DNA from: Flavobacteriia bacterium
Lineage (GTDB): Bacteria; Bacteroidota; Bacteroidia; Flavobacteriales_D; Crocinitomicaceae
Assembly: GCA_016178305.1 (NCBI GenBank)
Contig: JACOTM010000012.1
Coordinates: 1-64,000, forward strand
Direction of reading: 5' to 3'
Length of the DNA stretch: 64,000 nt
In this document: positions 1-10,420 of the stretch, piece after piece
Numbering within the stretch: the first letter of the stretch is position 1
Layout: every line of letters starts with the position of its first letter
Made by a program: the position numbers and the translations under genes
The notes under the pieces: model-generated
Databases searched by the model: none
What the model was told of the DNA's origin: nothing
What the model saw: the letters and a program-made list of their open reading frames with translations, nothing else

Positions 1-3000
1 AAGTAGTGAATGCAGATGCAGGCGTTTGTACTTATACGAAAGTAGGAGCAGGATGGAACGTAGTGGGAACAGATAATTGTTCGGCAACAACGACCTATAC
101 TTTGACAGGCGCAACTTTGGGTTCAGGTTCATCTTTGGCCGGAGTAGTGTTTAATCAAGGTGTAACAACAGTAACATGGAGTGTAACGGATGGTGTAAAT
201 CCTGCACAAACATGTAGTTATACGGTAACAGTAAATGACACACAATTACCTGTAATATCATGCGCAGCAGTAGGCAATCAATTGGTAAACACGAATGCAG
301 GCGTTTGTACTTATACGAAAGTAGGAGCAGGATGGAACGTAGTAGGCACAGATAATTGTTCCGCAACAACGACCTATACCTTGACAGGTGCAACTGTGGG
401 TTCAGGCTCATCTTTGGCCGGAGTAGTATTTAATAATGGAGTCACAACAGTAACATGGAGTGTAACGGATGGTGTAAATCCTGCACAAACATGTAGTTAT
501 ACGGTAACAGTAAATGACATAGAAAACCCAACCATAACTTGTCCATCCAACGTAGTTCAGGTATCAGACGCAGGTGTTTGTACCGCTTTAGTCAACATAG
601 GCATACCATTAACAGGAGATAATTGTTCAGTATCAAGTGTTGTAAATACATTTACAGGGACTAACAATGCAACAGGAACATATCCTTTAGGCTTAACGAA
701 TGTTACTTATACTGTAACTGATGGTAGTGGAAATACAGCTACATGTTCATTTACGGTTACAATAAATGACACAGAAAACCCAACCATAACTTGTCCTTTA
801 AATATTATTCAATCAAATGATGCGGGAGTTTGTTCAGCAATGGTCAATATTGGCATACCATTAACAGGAGATAATTGTTCAGTATCAAGTGTTGTGAATA
901 ATATTACGGGAACAAATGATGCATCTGGAATTTATAATGAAGGCTTAACGAATGTAACCTATACAGTAACGGATGGTGGTGGAAATACAGCTACATGTTC
1001 GTTTACGGTTACAATAAATGACACAGAAAATCCTATCGCAAATTGTCAAAATATTACAACTTACTTAGATAATTCAGGTAATACTTCAATCATTGCAAAT
1101 CAAGTTGATAATTTATCTACAGATAATTGTGGTATTAATACGTTAACAATTGATATTAATTCATTTACATGTGGTAATGTTGGAGCAAACGCTGTAACTT
1201 TAACAGTATTAGATATACATGGAAATCAATCTACTTGTATCTCTACAGTGACAGTAATAGACACGATTAAGCCAATTGTTACATGTTCAAATTTGGCTCA
1301 AGTAGCTGATTTAGGCTCATGTACTGCGTTAGTAAATATTGTAATTCCTAATTCGGATGCATGTGGTATTGCAACATTAACAAATACTTTTAATGGAACG
1401 GGGAATGCTACGGATAATTATCCTGTTGGTGTAACAAACGTAGATTATATTGTAACAGATGTAAATGGAAATTCACAAACATGCTCATTTACTGTAACAG
1501 TAACAGATGTAGAGAACCCAACAATCAATTGTCCTTTAGCTGGAACGAACACAATCAATTCAGATGCAGGCGTTTGTACTTATACACAAAATGGTCTTGT
1601 TTGGAATGCAACGGGATTAGATAATTGTTCAGCGGTTACTTATAATTATACATTAACAGGAGTCACTACTGCTTCAGGTTCATCTTTGATGGGACAAATT
1701 TTTAACTTAGGAAATACAACAGTGAATTGGACCGTTACAGATGGCTCTGGTAATACAGCAACGTGTTCTTACGTAATAAGTGTTATAGATGCTGAATTAC
1801 CAATAATTACTTGTCCAGCGAATATGACAGTTAATAATACAGTTGGATTCTGTTATGGACAACCAGTATTTAGCTTACCTGTTGTTTCAGATAATTGTTC
1901 GATTGTATCATTGATACAAACTTCGGGAATGATTTCTGGAGCGAATTTCCCAATAGGAACAACGACTCAATCATATACTGTGACAGATGGCTCAGGAAAT
2001 CAAGCGTCTTGTTCATATACAATTACGGTTGTAGATAATCAGATACCATCTATAATTTGCCCAGCAAATATTACAGCTTTTAGTTCTATTGGAACTTGTT
2101 CAAAAGTGGTTAATTTTGCTAATCCAATTTATAATGACAATTGTGTTGGATATGTTTTAACACATACTGCTGGATTAAATTCAGGCTCATCTTTCCCTAC
2201 AGGTGTTACAACTGAAACTTATGTAGTAACAGATGCGTCAGGAAATACAAATACATGTTCATTTACGATAACGATAAATGATGCCCAAGTACCTACAATT
2301 ACTTGTCCTTCAAATATTGTAACAGCAAATTCAAATGGACAATGTGGGGCAATAGTAAACTTTACAACACCAATTGGAATAGATAATTGTCCTGGAGCTG
2401 TAACAGCATTAACAGTAGGACTACCAACAGGTTCATTATTTCCATTAGGAACTACAACTGAAACTTATGTCGTGACAGATGCATCAGGAAATACAGCAAC
2501 TTGTTCGTTTACAATTAAAGTAAATGATACTGAATTACCACAAATAGTTTGTCCAGCAAATATTAATATTTCAAATGATTTAGGCGTTTGTGGTGCAGTA
2601 GTTAATTTTGTTTCTCCAGTTGGAACAGATAATTGTCCAGGAGCGAATACTATTGAGACAGTAGGATTACCAACAGGCTCAACATTTCCAATTGGTACAA
2701 CAACTGAAACTTTTAAAGTAACAGATGCTGTTGGGAATATTGCAACGTGTACTTTTACTATAACAGTGAATGACACTGAAAATCCAAATATCATTTGTCA
2801 AGGCGATACAACGGTACCTAATACAATTGGATTCTGTAATGCAACTGTGAATTTTCAAAATGTAGTAGTAACAGATAATTGTTCAGGTTCATTCTTTACA
2901 CAATCAACTGGCTTAGCAGATGGAGCTGTTTTTCCATTAGGAACAACAACGGAAACTTTTGTAGGTCATGATATTCATGGAAATACAGCTACTTGTACAT

Positions 3001-6000
3001 TTAATGTTACAGTAATTGATACAGAATTACCAGTAATCAATTGTCCTTCGAATGTAATTCAAAATAATGATCCAGGTTTGTGTAGTGCAATAGTTAATTA
3101 TTTAGCACCAGTCGGTACAGATAATTGTATTATCGCTAATACAAGTCAAATTGCAGGTCAAGCATCAAATACTTCATTTAATGTAGGAACAACTATCAAT
3201 ACTTATCAAGTTATGGATGGCGCAGGTAACATCAATACTTGTTCATTTACAGTTCAAATTAATGATGTGCAACCACCTGTAATCAGTTGTCCTGCAGATA
3301 CAACAATTTTCAATGTTCCATCACAATGTTATGCAGATATTAACTATGCTGCGCCTACAGCAGTTGATAATTGTGGGATTAGTTCGATTGTTATGACAAT
3401 AGGTTTAGCTAGTGGTTCAATGTTTCCATTAGATACAACATTAGTAACATTTGTTGCAACTGATGTAAATGGATTAACAGCGCAATGTACTTTTAATGTA
3501 TATGCAGTTGACACTGAGATACCTGTAATTGCCTGTCCAAGTGATATTTTAGATGTAGTAATTGCTGGAACTTGTGGAAATGTTGCTACATTTATTACCC
3601 CTTCACCAACTGATAACTGTAGCATTGTATCATTGGTGTTAACAGGTTTACCTAGTGGATCTACTTTCCCAGCAGGTATTACAACTGAAACATATACGGT
3701 TACGGATGCAAGTGGGAATGTAAATACATGTTCATTTAATGTAAATATCATTGATAATGAATTGCCAACTATAAATTGTCCAAATGGACCTAATGGGCAC
3801 CATGAAATCGTTTCTACGAATAATTTATGTACTTATATTCATGCAGGTACAGCATGGGATGCAATAGGAACAGACAATTGCTCAGTAAATTATGAATATG
3901 TTTTAACTTATAATTTGGTAGATGATACAATTGTTTCAAACACTTTGGATTCACAGATTTTTCAATTAGGAACAACATTGGTAACTTGGTCTGTTACTGA
4001 TCCAGCTGGAAATCAAGCTTTCTGTTGGTTTAATGTAGATGTAATGGATAATGAATTACCAGTTGCAATTTGTCCAAATGACACTACTATTAATAATGAT
4101 TTAACAATGTGTTCAGCAGTATTTAATTATCCTTATCCGACAATAACGGATAATTGTTCTGTAGTTGACACGTTATTTACTGGTTTGGTATCAGGTTCAG
4201 TTTTCCCATTAGGAACTTCAACACAAACATTTGATGTAACTGATGGATCTGGTAATGTTGGAACATGTTCTTTCGATGTAACAGTAATTGATGCGGAATT
4301 ACCAATAATTAATTGTCAAGCTGATACAACGATTTATAGTGATATTAATAGTTGTTCAACATCCTTTACATATACTTTGCCAGTTAATACAGATAATTGT
4401 CCTGGACAAATATTAATAATGAATTCAGGATTAGTAAGTGGGTCTCTTTTCCCTGTTGGTACAACTACCAATGTATTCACAGTAACAGATGGAGGAGGAA
4501 ATACAGCAACGTGTCAATTTAATGTAATAGTTTTAGATACAGTATCTCCTTCTATAATTTGTCCTTCAGATATTTCAGATGTTGTAGATCCAGGAACTTG
4601 TGTAAAAACAAATTTAGCTTTCCCAATGCCATTGACAAATGATAATTGTAGTGTATCTTCTGTTTTATTAACAGCAGGATTACCAAGTGGATCTGATTTC
4701 CCTGCAGGTAGTTATGTACAAACATATACCGTAACAGATGCAAGTGGAAATACGAATACATGTTCATTTAATATTGTGATTATAGATAATCAAATTCCTG
4801 TAATTGCATGTGCAGGCATAGTAGGAACGCTTACTGTTCCGACAAATACGTTATGTACATATTTACAAAGTGGAACCGTTTGGGATGCAACAGCAACAGA
4901 TAATTGTACAACAACGATTGGATATACATTAACTGGTGTTACAACAGGAACAGGAACATCTTTACAAAATGTTGTATTTAACACAGGGAATACCCAAGTA
5001 GATTGGTTAGTTACAGATGTTTCAGGAAATATTGATCAATGTTCTTATATTATTAATGTTATAGATACAATTACGCCGACTATTACTTGTCCAGTAAATG
5101 GAACACAGATTGTTTCAACAAATGTAGGTTGTACTTATGTTGAATTAACAACAGCATGGAATGCAATTGCTGTAGATAATTGTTCTTTGACAACAACTTA
5201 TACTTTGAGTGGCGCAACTACTGGAACAGGAACAAATTTACAAGATAGTGTCTTCCTCCCTGGAAATACCCTTGTAAATTGGGTGGCAGTTGATGCTTCT
5301 GGTAATACTAGTTCTTGTTCATTCAATGTACAAATAGATGATAGTATTGCGCCTACAATAGTTTGTAATACTTTGGGTACATTAACTGTAAATACAGACC
5401 CTACCTTCTGTAGATATGAAAACTTAGATCCATTGTTAAATGCAACGGCAACAGACAATTGCTCTATAATAAGCTTAGTAGCAACATTGTCTGGATCAAC
5501 GATAGATGTGACAACAGATTTAATGAATGAAATGTTCCAAAAAGGAAATACATTAGTAACTTGGACAGCAACAGACGGTGTTGGAAATACTTCAAGTTGT
5601 TCGTTTAATGTGAATGTGATTGACAATGAAACACCTGTAATTACTTGTAATTATGTGGATACTTTAAATGTTTTTGTTGATGCTACATTATGTAACAATA
5701 CCAATACAAATGTATTATTAGATCCAACGATTACTGATAACTGTTTTGCTAATGGAGTATATACTTTAACAGGAGTTACAACAGGAACAGGAGCAACATT
5801 GATGAATGTGATATTTAATCATGGAGTAACAAGAATTGATTGGGTTGCTACAGATAGTTCAGGAAATTCATCAACTTGTGCTTTTTATGTGAATGTAATT
5901 GATAATGAAGCGCCAATAGTTTTACCAGTTTTAGCGCCAATTTCATTTGAATGTACGGTTATTCCTCCTTCAGTTATTGATAATTGTGATAACGTAATTA

Positions 6001-7379
6001 CAGGGACAACTACAACTGTATTTACGCAAGGGGTGTTCAATGTTACATGGACGTTTGTTGATTTATCTGGAAATACTTCAACAGCAACGCAAGTAGTAAC
6101 GGTTGATGATATTACAGCACCAGTAACACCAATATTAGCAGATATATTAGCTGAATGTTCTGCAACAGCTAGTGCTCCAGATGCTCTTGATAATTGTATC
6201 GGTAACGTAACAGGGACAACATTAGACCCAATTACATATACTACACAAGGAACACATGTAATTACTTGGTCTTTTGATGATGGAAATGGAAATATTTCTA
6301 CAACAACTCAAAACATCATTATTAATGACATTACGGCGCCATCAATTACAGCACCAATTGATGTTCAAATAATGCCAAATAATAATGGTTGTACAGCAAT
6401 AAATGTTGATTTAGGAACACCAATTTTTACAGATAACTGTACAGTTGATACTGTTTATAATGATGGTCTTGTTACTTATCCACAAGGAAATACAACAGTA
6501 ACATGGACTGTTATTGATGAAAATGGTAATCAAACAACAACAACACAAGTTGTAACAGTGTTACCTATAACTTCTACAATTACACCTGCACCTGTATGTG
6601 ATTCTTATACTGCACCTGACAATGCTGTTTATACAACAAGCGGTGTTTATACAGCAGTTATTCCAAGTGTATATGGATGTGATAGTACAATTACAATTAA
6701 TTTAACAGTGAATCATTCAACAACAAGTATTGATTCAATTAGGGCTTGTGAAACATATACTTCACCAAGTGGGTTATATACATGGATCAATTCAGGAACA
6801 TATATGGATACGATTCAAAATGTGGCTGGATGTGATAGTATAATGACAATTGTATTAACGATTGATCGAATGCCTTCAACCAATATTGTTACATTAACAA
6901 ATAATCAATTGTTTACTGCTTTAGCAGATACAGTAGAATATCAATGGATAAATTGTGACAATGGATTTAGTTGGGAGAATGCAATACAACAAACATTTAC
7001 ACCAGAACATAGCGGTAATTATGCAGTAATTTTAACAAATCATACCTGCGTAGATACTTCATTATGTATGCCAATCGGATTAGAGTTGATTATACCTCAA
7101 GTAATATCTCCAAATGGAGATGGTATCAATGATAAATTAGTAATAAATGGTATTCATGATTATCCAAATAATGTATTAAAAATCTTCAATAGATGGGGTA
7201 ATTTAGTTTACGAATCAAGTAATTATCAAAATGATTGGGATGGTAAAAATATTGAAACATTTACTATTGGAGGTACAGATTTACCAGTTGGAACGTATTT
7301 CTATGTACTTGATTTAGGGAAAGAAGGAAATACTCCAGAACAAAACATAATTAAAGGATACGTTTATTTAACTAAATAA
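1..7379 (+). CDS. Giant HYR-repeat surface adhesin with type B T9SS sorting domain (5' partial)
   Basis: The frame is open to the left edge, so the GTG at 6 in the ORF track is an internal codon and the real start lies outside the window. The visible 2457 residues hold 26 HYR-like immunoglobulin-fold repeats of about 80-95 residues. I counted them by the conserved DNC motif, which is DAC in one copy. Two different Cys-containing repeats (GCDS motif) follow, then a C-terminal domain with SPNGDGIND, IFNRWGNLVYES and a final IIKGYVYLTK. That domain is the gliding-motility-associated (CHU_C, type B) sorting domain, which sends cargo through the type IX system to the cell surface. HYR repeats usually serve adhesion. 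The PorP/SprF and OmpA-like genes downstream are the usual partners of type B cargo. The ligand is unknown. Confidence 0.93.
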   Translation, partial: VVNADAGVCTYTKVGAGWNVVGTDNCSATTTYTLTGATLGSGSSLAGVVFNQGVTTVTWSVTDGVNPAQTCSYTVTVNDTQLPVISCAAVGNQLVNTNAGVCTYTKVGAGWNVVGTDNCSATTTYTLTGATVGSGSSLAGVVFNNGVTTVTWSVTDGVNPAQTCSYTVTVNDIENPTITCPSNVVQVSDAGVCTALVNIGIPLTGDNCSVSSVVNTFTGTNNATGTYPLGLTNVTYTVTDGSGNTATCSFTVTINDTENPTITCPLNIIQSNDAGVCSAMVNIGIPLTGDNCSVSSVVNNITGTNDASGIYNEGLTNVTYTVTDGGGNTATCSFTVTINDTENPIANCQNITTYLDNSGNTSIIANQVDNLSTDNCGINTLTIDINSFTCGNVGANAVTLTVLDIHGNQSTCISTVTVIDTIKPIVTCSNLAQVADLGSCTALVNIVIPNSDACGIATLTNTFNGTGNATDNYPVGVTNVDYIVTDVNGNSQTCSFTVTVTDVENPTINCPLAGTNTINSDAGVCTYTQNGLVWNATGLDNCSAVTYNYTLTGVTTASGSSLMGQIFNLGNTTVNWTVTDGSGNTATCSYVISVIDAELPIITCPANMTVNNTVGFCYGQPVFSLPVVSDNCSIVSLIQTSGMISGANFPIGTTTQSYTVTDGSGNQASCSYTITVVDNQIPSIICPANITAFSSIGTCSKVVNFANPIYNDNCVGYVLTHTAGLNSGSSFPTGVTTETYVVTDASGNTNTCSFTITINDAQVPTITCPSNIVTANSNGQCGAIVNFTTPIGIDNCPGAVTALTVGLPTGSLFPLGTTTETYVVTDASGNTATCSFTIKVNDTELPQIVCPANINISNDLGVCGAVVNFVSPVGTDNCPGANTIETVGLPTGSTFPIGTTTETFKVTDAVGNIATCTFTITVNDTENPNIICQGDTTVPNTIGFCNATVNFQNVVVTDNCSGSFFTQSTGLADGAVFPLGTTTETFVGHDIHGNTATCTFNVTVIDTELPVINCPSNVIQNNDPGLCSAIVNYLAPVGTDNCIIANTSQIAGQASNTSFNVGTTINTYQVMDGAGNINTCSFTVQINDVQPPVISCPADTTIFNVPSQCYADINYAAPTAVDNCGISSIVMTIGLASGSMFPLDTTLVTFVATDVNGLTAQCTFNVYAVDTEIPVIACPSDILDVVIAGTCGNVATFITPSPTDNCSIVSLVLTGLPSGSTFPAGITTETYTVTDASGNVNTCSFNVNIIDNELPTINCPNGPNGHHEIVSTNNLCTYIHAGTAWDAIGTDNCSVNYEYVLTYNLVDDTIVSNTLDSQIFQLGTTLVTWSVTDPAGNQAFCWFNVDVMDNELPVAICPNDTTINNDLTMCSAVFNYPYPTITDNCSVVDTLFTGLVSGSVFPLGTSTQTFDVTDGSGNVGTCSFDVTVIDAELPIINCQADTTIYSDINSCSTSFTYTLPVNTDNCPGQILIMNSGLVSGSLFPVGTTTNVFTVTDGGGNTATCQFNVIVLDTVSPSIICPSDISDVVDPGTCVKTNLAFPMPLTNDNCSVSSVLLTAGLPSGSDFPAGSYVQTYTVTDASGNTNTCSFNIVIIDNQIPVIACAGIVGTLTVPTNTLCTYLQSGTVWDATATDNCTTTIGYTLTGVTTGTGTSLQNVVFNTGNTQVDWLVTDVSGNIDQCSYIINVIDTITPTITCPVNGTQIVSTNVGCTYVELTTAWNAIAVDNCSLTTTYTLSGATTGTGTNLQDSVFLPGNTLVNWVAVDASGNTSSCSFNVQIDDSIAPTIVCNTLGTLTVNTDPTFCRYENLDPLLNATATDNCSIISLVATLSGSTIDVTTDLMNEMFQKGNTLVTWTATDGVGNTSSCSFNVNVIDNETPVITCNYVDTLNVFVDATLCNNTNTNVLLDPTITDNCFANGVYTLTGVTTGTGATLMNVIFNHGVTRIDWVATDSSGNSSTCAFYVNVIDNEAPIVLPVLAPISFECTVIPPSVIDNCDNVITGTTTTVFTQGVFNVTWTFVDLSGNTSTATQVVTVDDITAPVTPILADILAECSATASAPDALDNCIGNVTGTTLDPITYTTQGTHVITWSFDDGNGNISTTTQNIIINDITAPSITAPIDVQIMPNNNGCTAINVDLGTPIFTDNCTVDTVYNDGLVTYPQGNTTVTWTVIDENGNQTTTTQVVTVLPITSTITPAPVCDSYTAPDNAVYTTSGVYTAVIPSVYGCDSTITINLTVNHSTTSIDSIRACETYTSPSGLYTWINSGTYMDTIQNVAGCDSIMTIVLTIDRMPSTNIVTLTNNQLFTALADTVEYQWINCDNGFSWENAIQQTFTPEHSGNYAVILTNHTCVDTSLCMPIGLELIIPQVISPNGDGINDKLVINGIHDYPNNVLKIFNRWGNLVYESSNYQNDWDGKNIETFTIGGTDLPVGTYFYVLDLGKEGNTPEQNIIKGYVYLTK
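18..519 (+). repeat. Near-identical 279-bp tandem repeat in the HYR gene
   Basis: The unit beginning GCAGGCGTTTGTACTTATAC at 18 returns at 297, a period of 279 bp or 93 codons. By eye the two copies differ at about 12 of the 222 aligned bases, far fewer than other HYR units. This suggests a recent duplication or gene conversion. A more diverged relative of the unit starts near 1567. Confidence 0.85.
522..1025 (+). repeat. 252-bp tandem repeat in the HYR gene
   Basis: Two adjacent units begin GAAAACCCAACCATAACTTG at 522 and 774, a period of 252 bp or 84 codons. They share long identical runs, for example the stretch coding IGIPLTGDNCSVSSVVN. The pair is more diverged than the 279-bp pair, but still much closer than the other repeats of the gene. 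Confidence 0.8.
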
Positions 7380-7383
7380 TATT

Positions 7384-7417
7384 TGGTCAGCCTTTCTTTG
7401 GAAAGGTTGACTTTAAA
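7384..7417 (+). terminator. Hairpin between adhesin and porP/sprF-like gene
   Basis: GTCAGCCTTTC-TTTG-GAAAGGTTGAC forms an 11-bp stem with one G-T pair, followed by only a short T run. It begins a few bases after the adhesin stop and ends shortly before the PorP/SprF start. It may act as a partial terminator or as a processing/stability element, making the downstream genes less abundant than the adhesin. Confidence 0.55.
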
Positions 7418-7427
7418 ACTTAAGGAT

Positions 7428-8348
7428 ATGAAAAAGATAATTACATGTTTAGTAATCGTTCTGAATTTAACGATTCTTAATGCTCAACAAGATGCCATGT
7501 ACACGCATTATTCATTCAATATGTTGACTGTAAATCCTGGTTATGCAGGAAGTAGAGATGCCATGACCTTGACAGCTTTACATAGATCACAATGGGTTGG
7601 TTTTGAAGGAGCACCGGTTACGGAATCATTTACCATTCATGCACCAATTTTTAAAACTAAAATGGGTATAGGTTTATCGGCTTTAAATGATAAAATAGGA
7701 CCTGTAAATAATTCATCTATTTATGCTAGTTATAGCTATAAATTAAAATTTAAAACAGCGGGGCAATTAGCTTTAGGTGTAAATGGAGGTATTAATGTTT
7801 TACAAACGAATTTAACAAATCTAATTGCAACAAATACAAATGATCCTACAATTGCGAATAACACGCGAAATTATTTATCTAAAAATTTCGGTTTTGGAGC
7901 ATATTATACTTATTCGAAATATTTTGTAGGCTTATCTATTCCTAAATTAATTAAAAATAAAATAGATCCAACGGCTTTATCTGACTACAATACGGAGAGA
8001 AGACATGTTTATTTATCAGCAGGAGCTGTTTTAAAAATAAATAATAATTTAAGCCTTAGACCTACAACCTTAATTAAATTTACACAAGCAGCACCAATTC
8101 AAACGGATTTAACAGCAATGTTTATTATTCAAAATACGATCGAAATAGGCGGAATGTTCCGAACAGGTGATGCTTTTGGTTTATTACTAGGATATAATTT
8201 ACCTAATCACATGAGAATTGGATATTCGTTTGATTGGTCTTATGGTGTTCAAACAGCAAGAGTAAATGCGGGCAGTCATGAATTAATGATTCGCTATGAT
8301 TTCATTAACAAAGCAAGAAAACGAATCGTTTCGCCGAGATATTTTTAA
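7428..8348 (+). CDS. PorP/SprF family type IX secretion membrane protein
   Basis: This is a predicted outer-membrane beta-barrel of 306 residues. The ORF track opens at a TTG (7383), but the ATG at 7428 gives MKKIITCLVIVLNLTILNA, a normal signal peptide, so that start is preferred. The mature N-terminus QQDAMYTHYSFNMLTVNPGYAGSR is typical of the PorP/SprF family, with PGYAGSRD and SQWVGFEGAP. Family members are paired with type B sorted adhesins and are needed to secrete or anchor them, as SprF is for SprB. The position directly between the HYR adhesin and the OmpA-like gene fits that role. The specific partner, the upstream adhesin, is inferred from linkage. Confidence 0.92.
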   Translation: MKKIITCLVIVLNLTILNAQQDAMYTHYSFNMLTVNPGYAGSRDAMTLTALHRSQWVGFEGAPVTESFTIHAPIFKTKMGIGLSALNDKIGPVNNSSIYASYSYKLKFKTAGQLALGVNGGINVLQTNLTNLIATNTNDPTIANNTRNYLSKNFGFGAYYTYSKYFVGLSIPKLIKNKIDPTALSDYNTERRHVYLSAGAVLKINNNLSLRPTTLIKFTQAAPIQTDLTAMFIIQNTIEIGGMFRTGDAFGLLLGYNLPNHMRIGYSFDWSYGVQTARVNAGSHELMIRYDFINKARKRIVSPRYF

Positions 8349-8366
8349 TTTTCAAAATCAAATAAC

Positions 8367-10367
8367 ATGAAAAATTCTATATTATTAATTTTATGCTTTT
8401 TTACTGCTATTGGTTTTGGTCAAGTACAGAAATCAAAAAATGAATTAAAAGGAGACAAATTATATTTTGTTTTTGCTTTTCACGAGGCCATATCGAAGTA
8501 TGAAAAAACAGAATTGAAAGATACATTAACTTCTGAAGGAATTAGAAAATTAGCAGATTCGTATTTAAAAATCAATGAATTTGTAAAAAGTGAAGCAAAA
8601 TACGCTGAATTAGTAAAAAAACCAGAAGCAACAGCAAATGACTATTACGCGTATGCGAATGTGTTAAAAATGAATGGGAAATATACAGAATCTGAAAAAT
8701 GGATGAAAGCATATTTTGATAAAGCTCCTACAGAAATTAGATCAAAAATCAATCAATTACTGTTAGATAAAGTTGAAAAATTGAAAGTTGATAAAGGCTA
8801 TTTTAACATTAAAGAATTACCTATAAATACTGATGGACAAGAATTTGCTCCTTTTTATTATGGCGAACAATTGATTTATTCTGCTAATGCTATAAGACAT
8901 GATGGTATTATTATTAAAAATTATATCTGGAATAATACTGCATTTTTAGATTTGTTTATTTATGACCCTCTAAATACGGATTCTATTGTACCAAAAATAG
9001 AATTCAAAGAGAAATTTAATAAAAAATTTCATGAAGGGGTTGTTTCTTTTAGCGCAGATTTGAAAAAAATGTATTTTACAGCAAATAATTATGAGAAAAA
9101 AGCATTAGATGGTTCTTACAATTTAGAAATTTATTGGACTGAAATAAAAGAAGATGGAGAATGGGGTGAACCTGTTCCATTTGAATATAATAATCCAGAA
9201 TATTCGGTTGGACATCCTTATTTAACTAAAGATGGGAAAACATTATATTTTTCAAGCAATATGCCTGGAGGTGTTGGTGGAACAGATATTTATAAATGTA
9301 CTTGGACTAAGGATGGAATTTGGAGTCAACCGGTTAATTTAGGTCAACATATCAATACGGAAGGAGACGAATTATTCCCTTTTTTCCATGATGAAAAACA
9401 AATATTGTTCTTTTCTTCTAATGGGCAATATGGCTTAGGAGGTTTAGATATTTATGCAACAGCTTTAAAAGATGGAGTTTTTGGAAAAGTAAATAATTTT
9501 GGAGCACCATTAAATTCCCAATACGATGACTTTGGAATTGTTATAGATGATAAAATGTCTAAAGGTTATTTTTCTTCAAATCGAATTTCAGGAAAAGGAA
9601 ATGATGATATTTATGGACTTGAAATTTTAAAAGAATTAAAACCAGAAGAGTTTGTTTTAGAAAAAATAATTAATGGAGTTGTTAAAAATATTGATGGCAA
9701 ACCTGTTCCAAATGCCAAAGTTGAATTATTCGATGAAAAAGGGAATCTTGTTAAAACGGTAATCGCAAAAACGGATGGAAAATTTGATTTCAAAGCTCTT
9801 GAAAATCATGATTATACCTTAATATCAAGTAAAGATTATTATATTAATGACACTTCTAAAATTTCGACAGTATCTGAAGATTTAGCTGTAAATACAACGA
9901 TTACATTGGAAGTAAAAGAAGAGATAGTAATTGTTGATAATGTTGCATTTATTAAAGTACAAACTATTTATTTTGATGTCAACAGCTCTGAATTAAGAGA
10001 GGATACAAAAGATAAATTGGCGAATGTAATTAAAATAATGAATGAAAATCCGTCGATGTCTGTAGAGCTTGGATCTCATACTGATTGCCGTGGAACTGAA
10101 AAATACAACATGAAGTTATCACAGGAAAGAGCGTTAAAATCAGCTGAATTTATTCGTCAATATATTTCGAACCCTGAACGAATTCATGGTGTTGGATATG
10201 GTGAAAGCCAATTGGTTAATAATTGTCCTTGCGAGAAAAAGGTGCTTTCAACTTGTTCAGAAGAAGAGCATCAAGCGAATCGTAGAACGGAATTCAAAAT
10301 TATTAATAAAACCACGATGGACATTACTGCTCCTCAAGAAACTCCTATTTTGAATGAAGGAAACTAA
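8367..10367 (+). CDS. OmpA-family protein with TPR-like and PD40 repeats
   Basis: The protein has 666 residues and an N-terminal signal peptide (MKNSILLILCFFTAIGFGQ). A helical TPR-like region (about 20-140) is followed by WD40-like PD40 repeats (about 150-420, for example LYFSSNMPGGVGGTDIY), a carboxypeptidase-regulatory-like beta domain (about 435-520) and a C-terminal OmpA peptidoglycan-binding domain (about 525-655) with IYFDVNSSELRED and HTDCRGTEKYNMKLSQERA. This architecture matches T9SS-associated OmpA proteins such as PorE and the SprB-cluster partners, which tie outer-membrane machinery to the cell wall. The start is 18 bp behind the PorP/SprF stop, so the two are probably co-transcribed. 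A terminator follows. Confidence 0.92.
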   Translation: MKNSILLILCFFTAIGFGQVQKSKNELKGDKLYFVFAFHEAISKYEKTELKDTLTSEGIRKLADSYLKINEFVKSEAKYAELVKKPEATANDYYAYANVLKMNGKYTESEKWMKAYFDKAPTEIRSKINQLLLDKVEKLKVDKGYFNIKELPINTDGQEFAPFYYGEQLIYSANAIRHDGIIIKNYIWNNTAFLDLFIYDPLNTDSIVPKIEFKEKFNKKFHEGVVSFSADLKKMYFTANNYEKKALDGSYNLEIYWTEIKEDGEWGEPVPFEYNNPEYSVGHPYLTKDGKTLYFSSNMPGGVGGTDIYKCTWTKDGIWSQPVNLGQHINTEGDELFPFFHDEKQILFFSSNGQYGLGGLDIYATALKDGVFGKVNNFGAPLNSQYDDFGIVIDDKMSKGYFSSNRISGKGNDDIYGLEILKELKPEEFVLEKIINGVVKNIDGKPVPNAKVELFDEKGNLVKTVIAKTDGKFDFKALENHDYTLISSKDYYINDTSKISTVSEDLAVNTTITLEVKEEIVIVDNVAFIKVQTIYFDVNSSELREDTKDKLANVIKIMNENPSMSVELGSHTDCRGTEKYNMKLSQERALKSAEFIRQYISNPERIHGVGYGESQLVNNCPCEKKVLSTCSEEEHQANRRTEFKIINKTTMDITAPQETPILNEGN

Positions 10368-10387
10368 AACAATATAATTTATAAAGG

Positions 10388-10420
10388 AATAAGGGGTTTT
10401 TTTGAATCCCTTATTTTTTT
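10388..10420 (+). terminator. Bidirectional terminator between OmpA-like gene and DUF983 gene
   Basis: AATAAGGG and CCCTTATT form an 8-bp stem around a T-rich loop. A T run follows on the plus strand, and a matching A run precedes the stem. It sits between convergent genes, and its right arm overlaps the stop codon of the DUF983 gene, so it probably serves both. Confidence 0.8.

Noticed and set aside
151-5626. Minus-strand ORFs of 64-142 codons inside the HYR gene
   Set aside because: They are shadows of the long repetitive coding frame, have no supported start or family resemblance, and recur because the repeat itself recurs.
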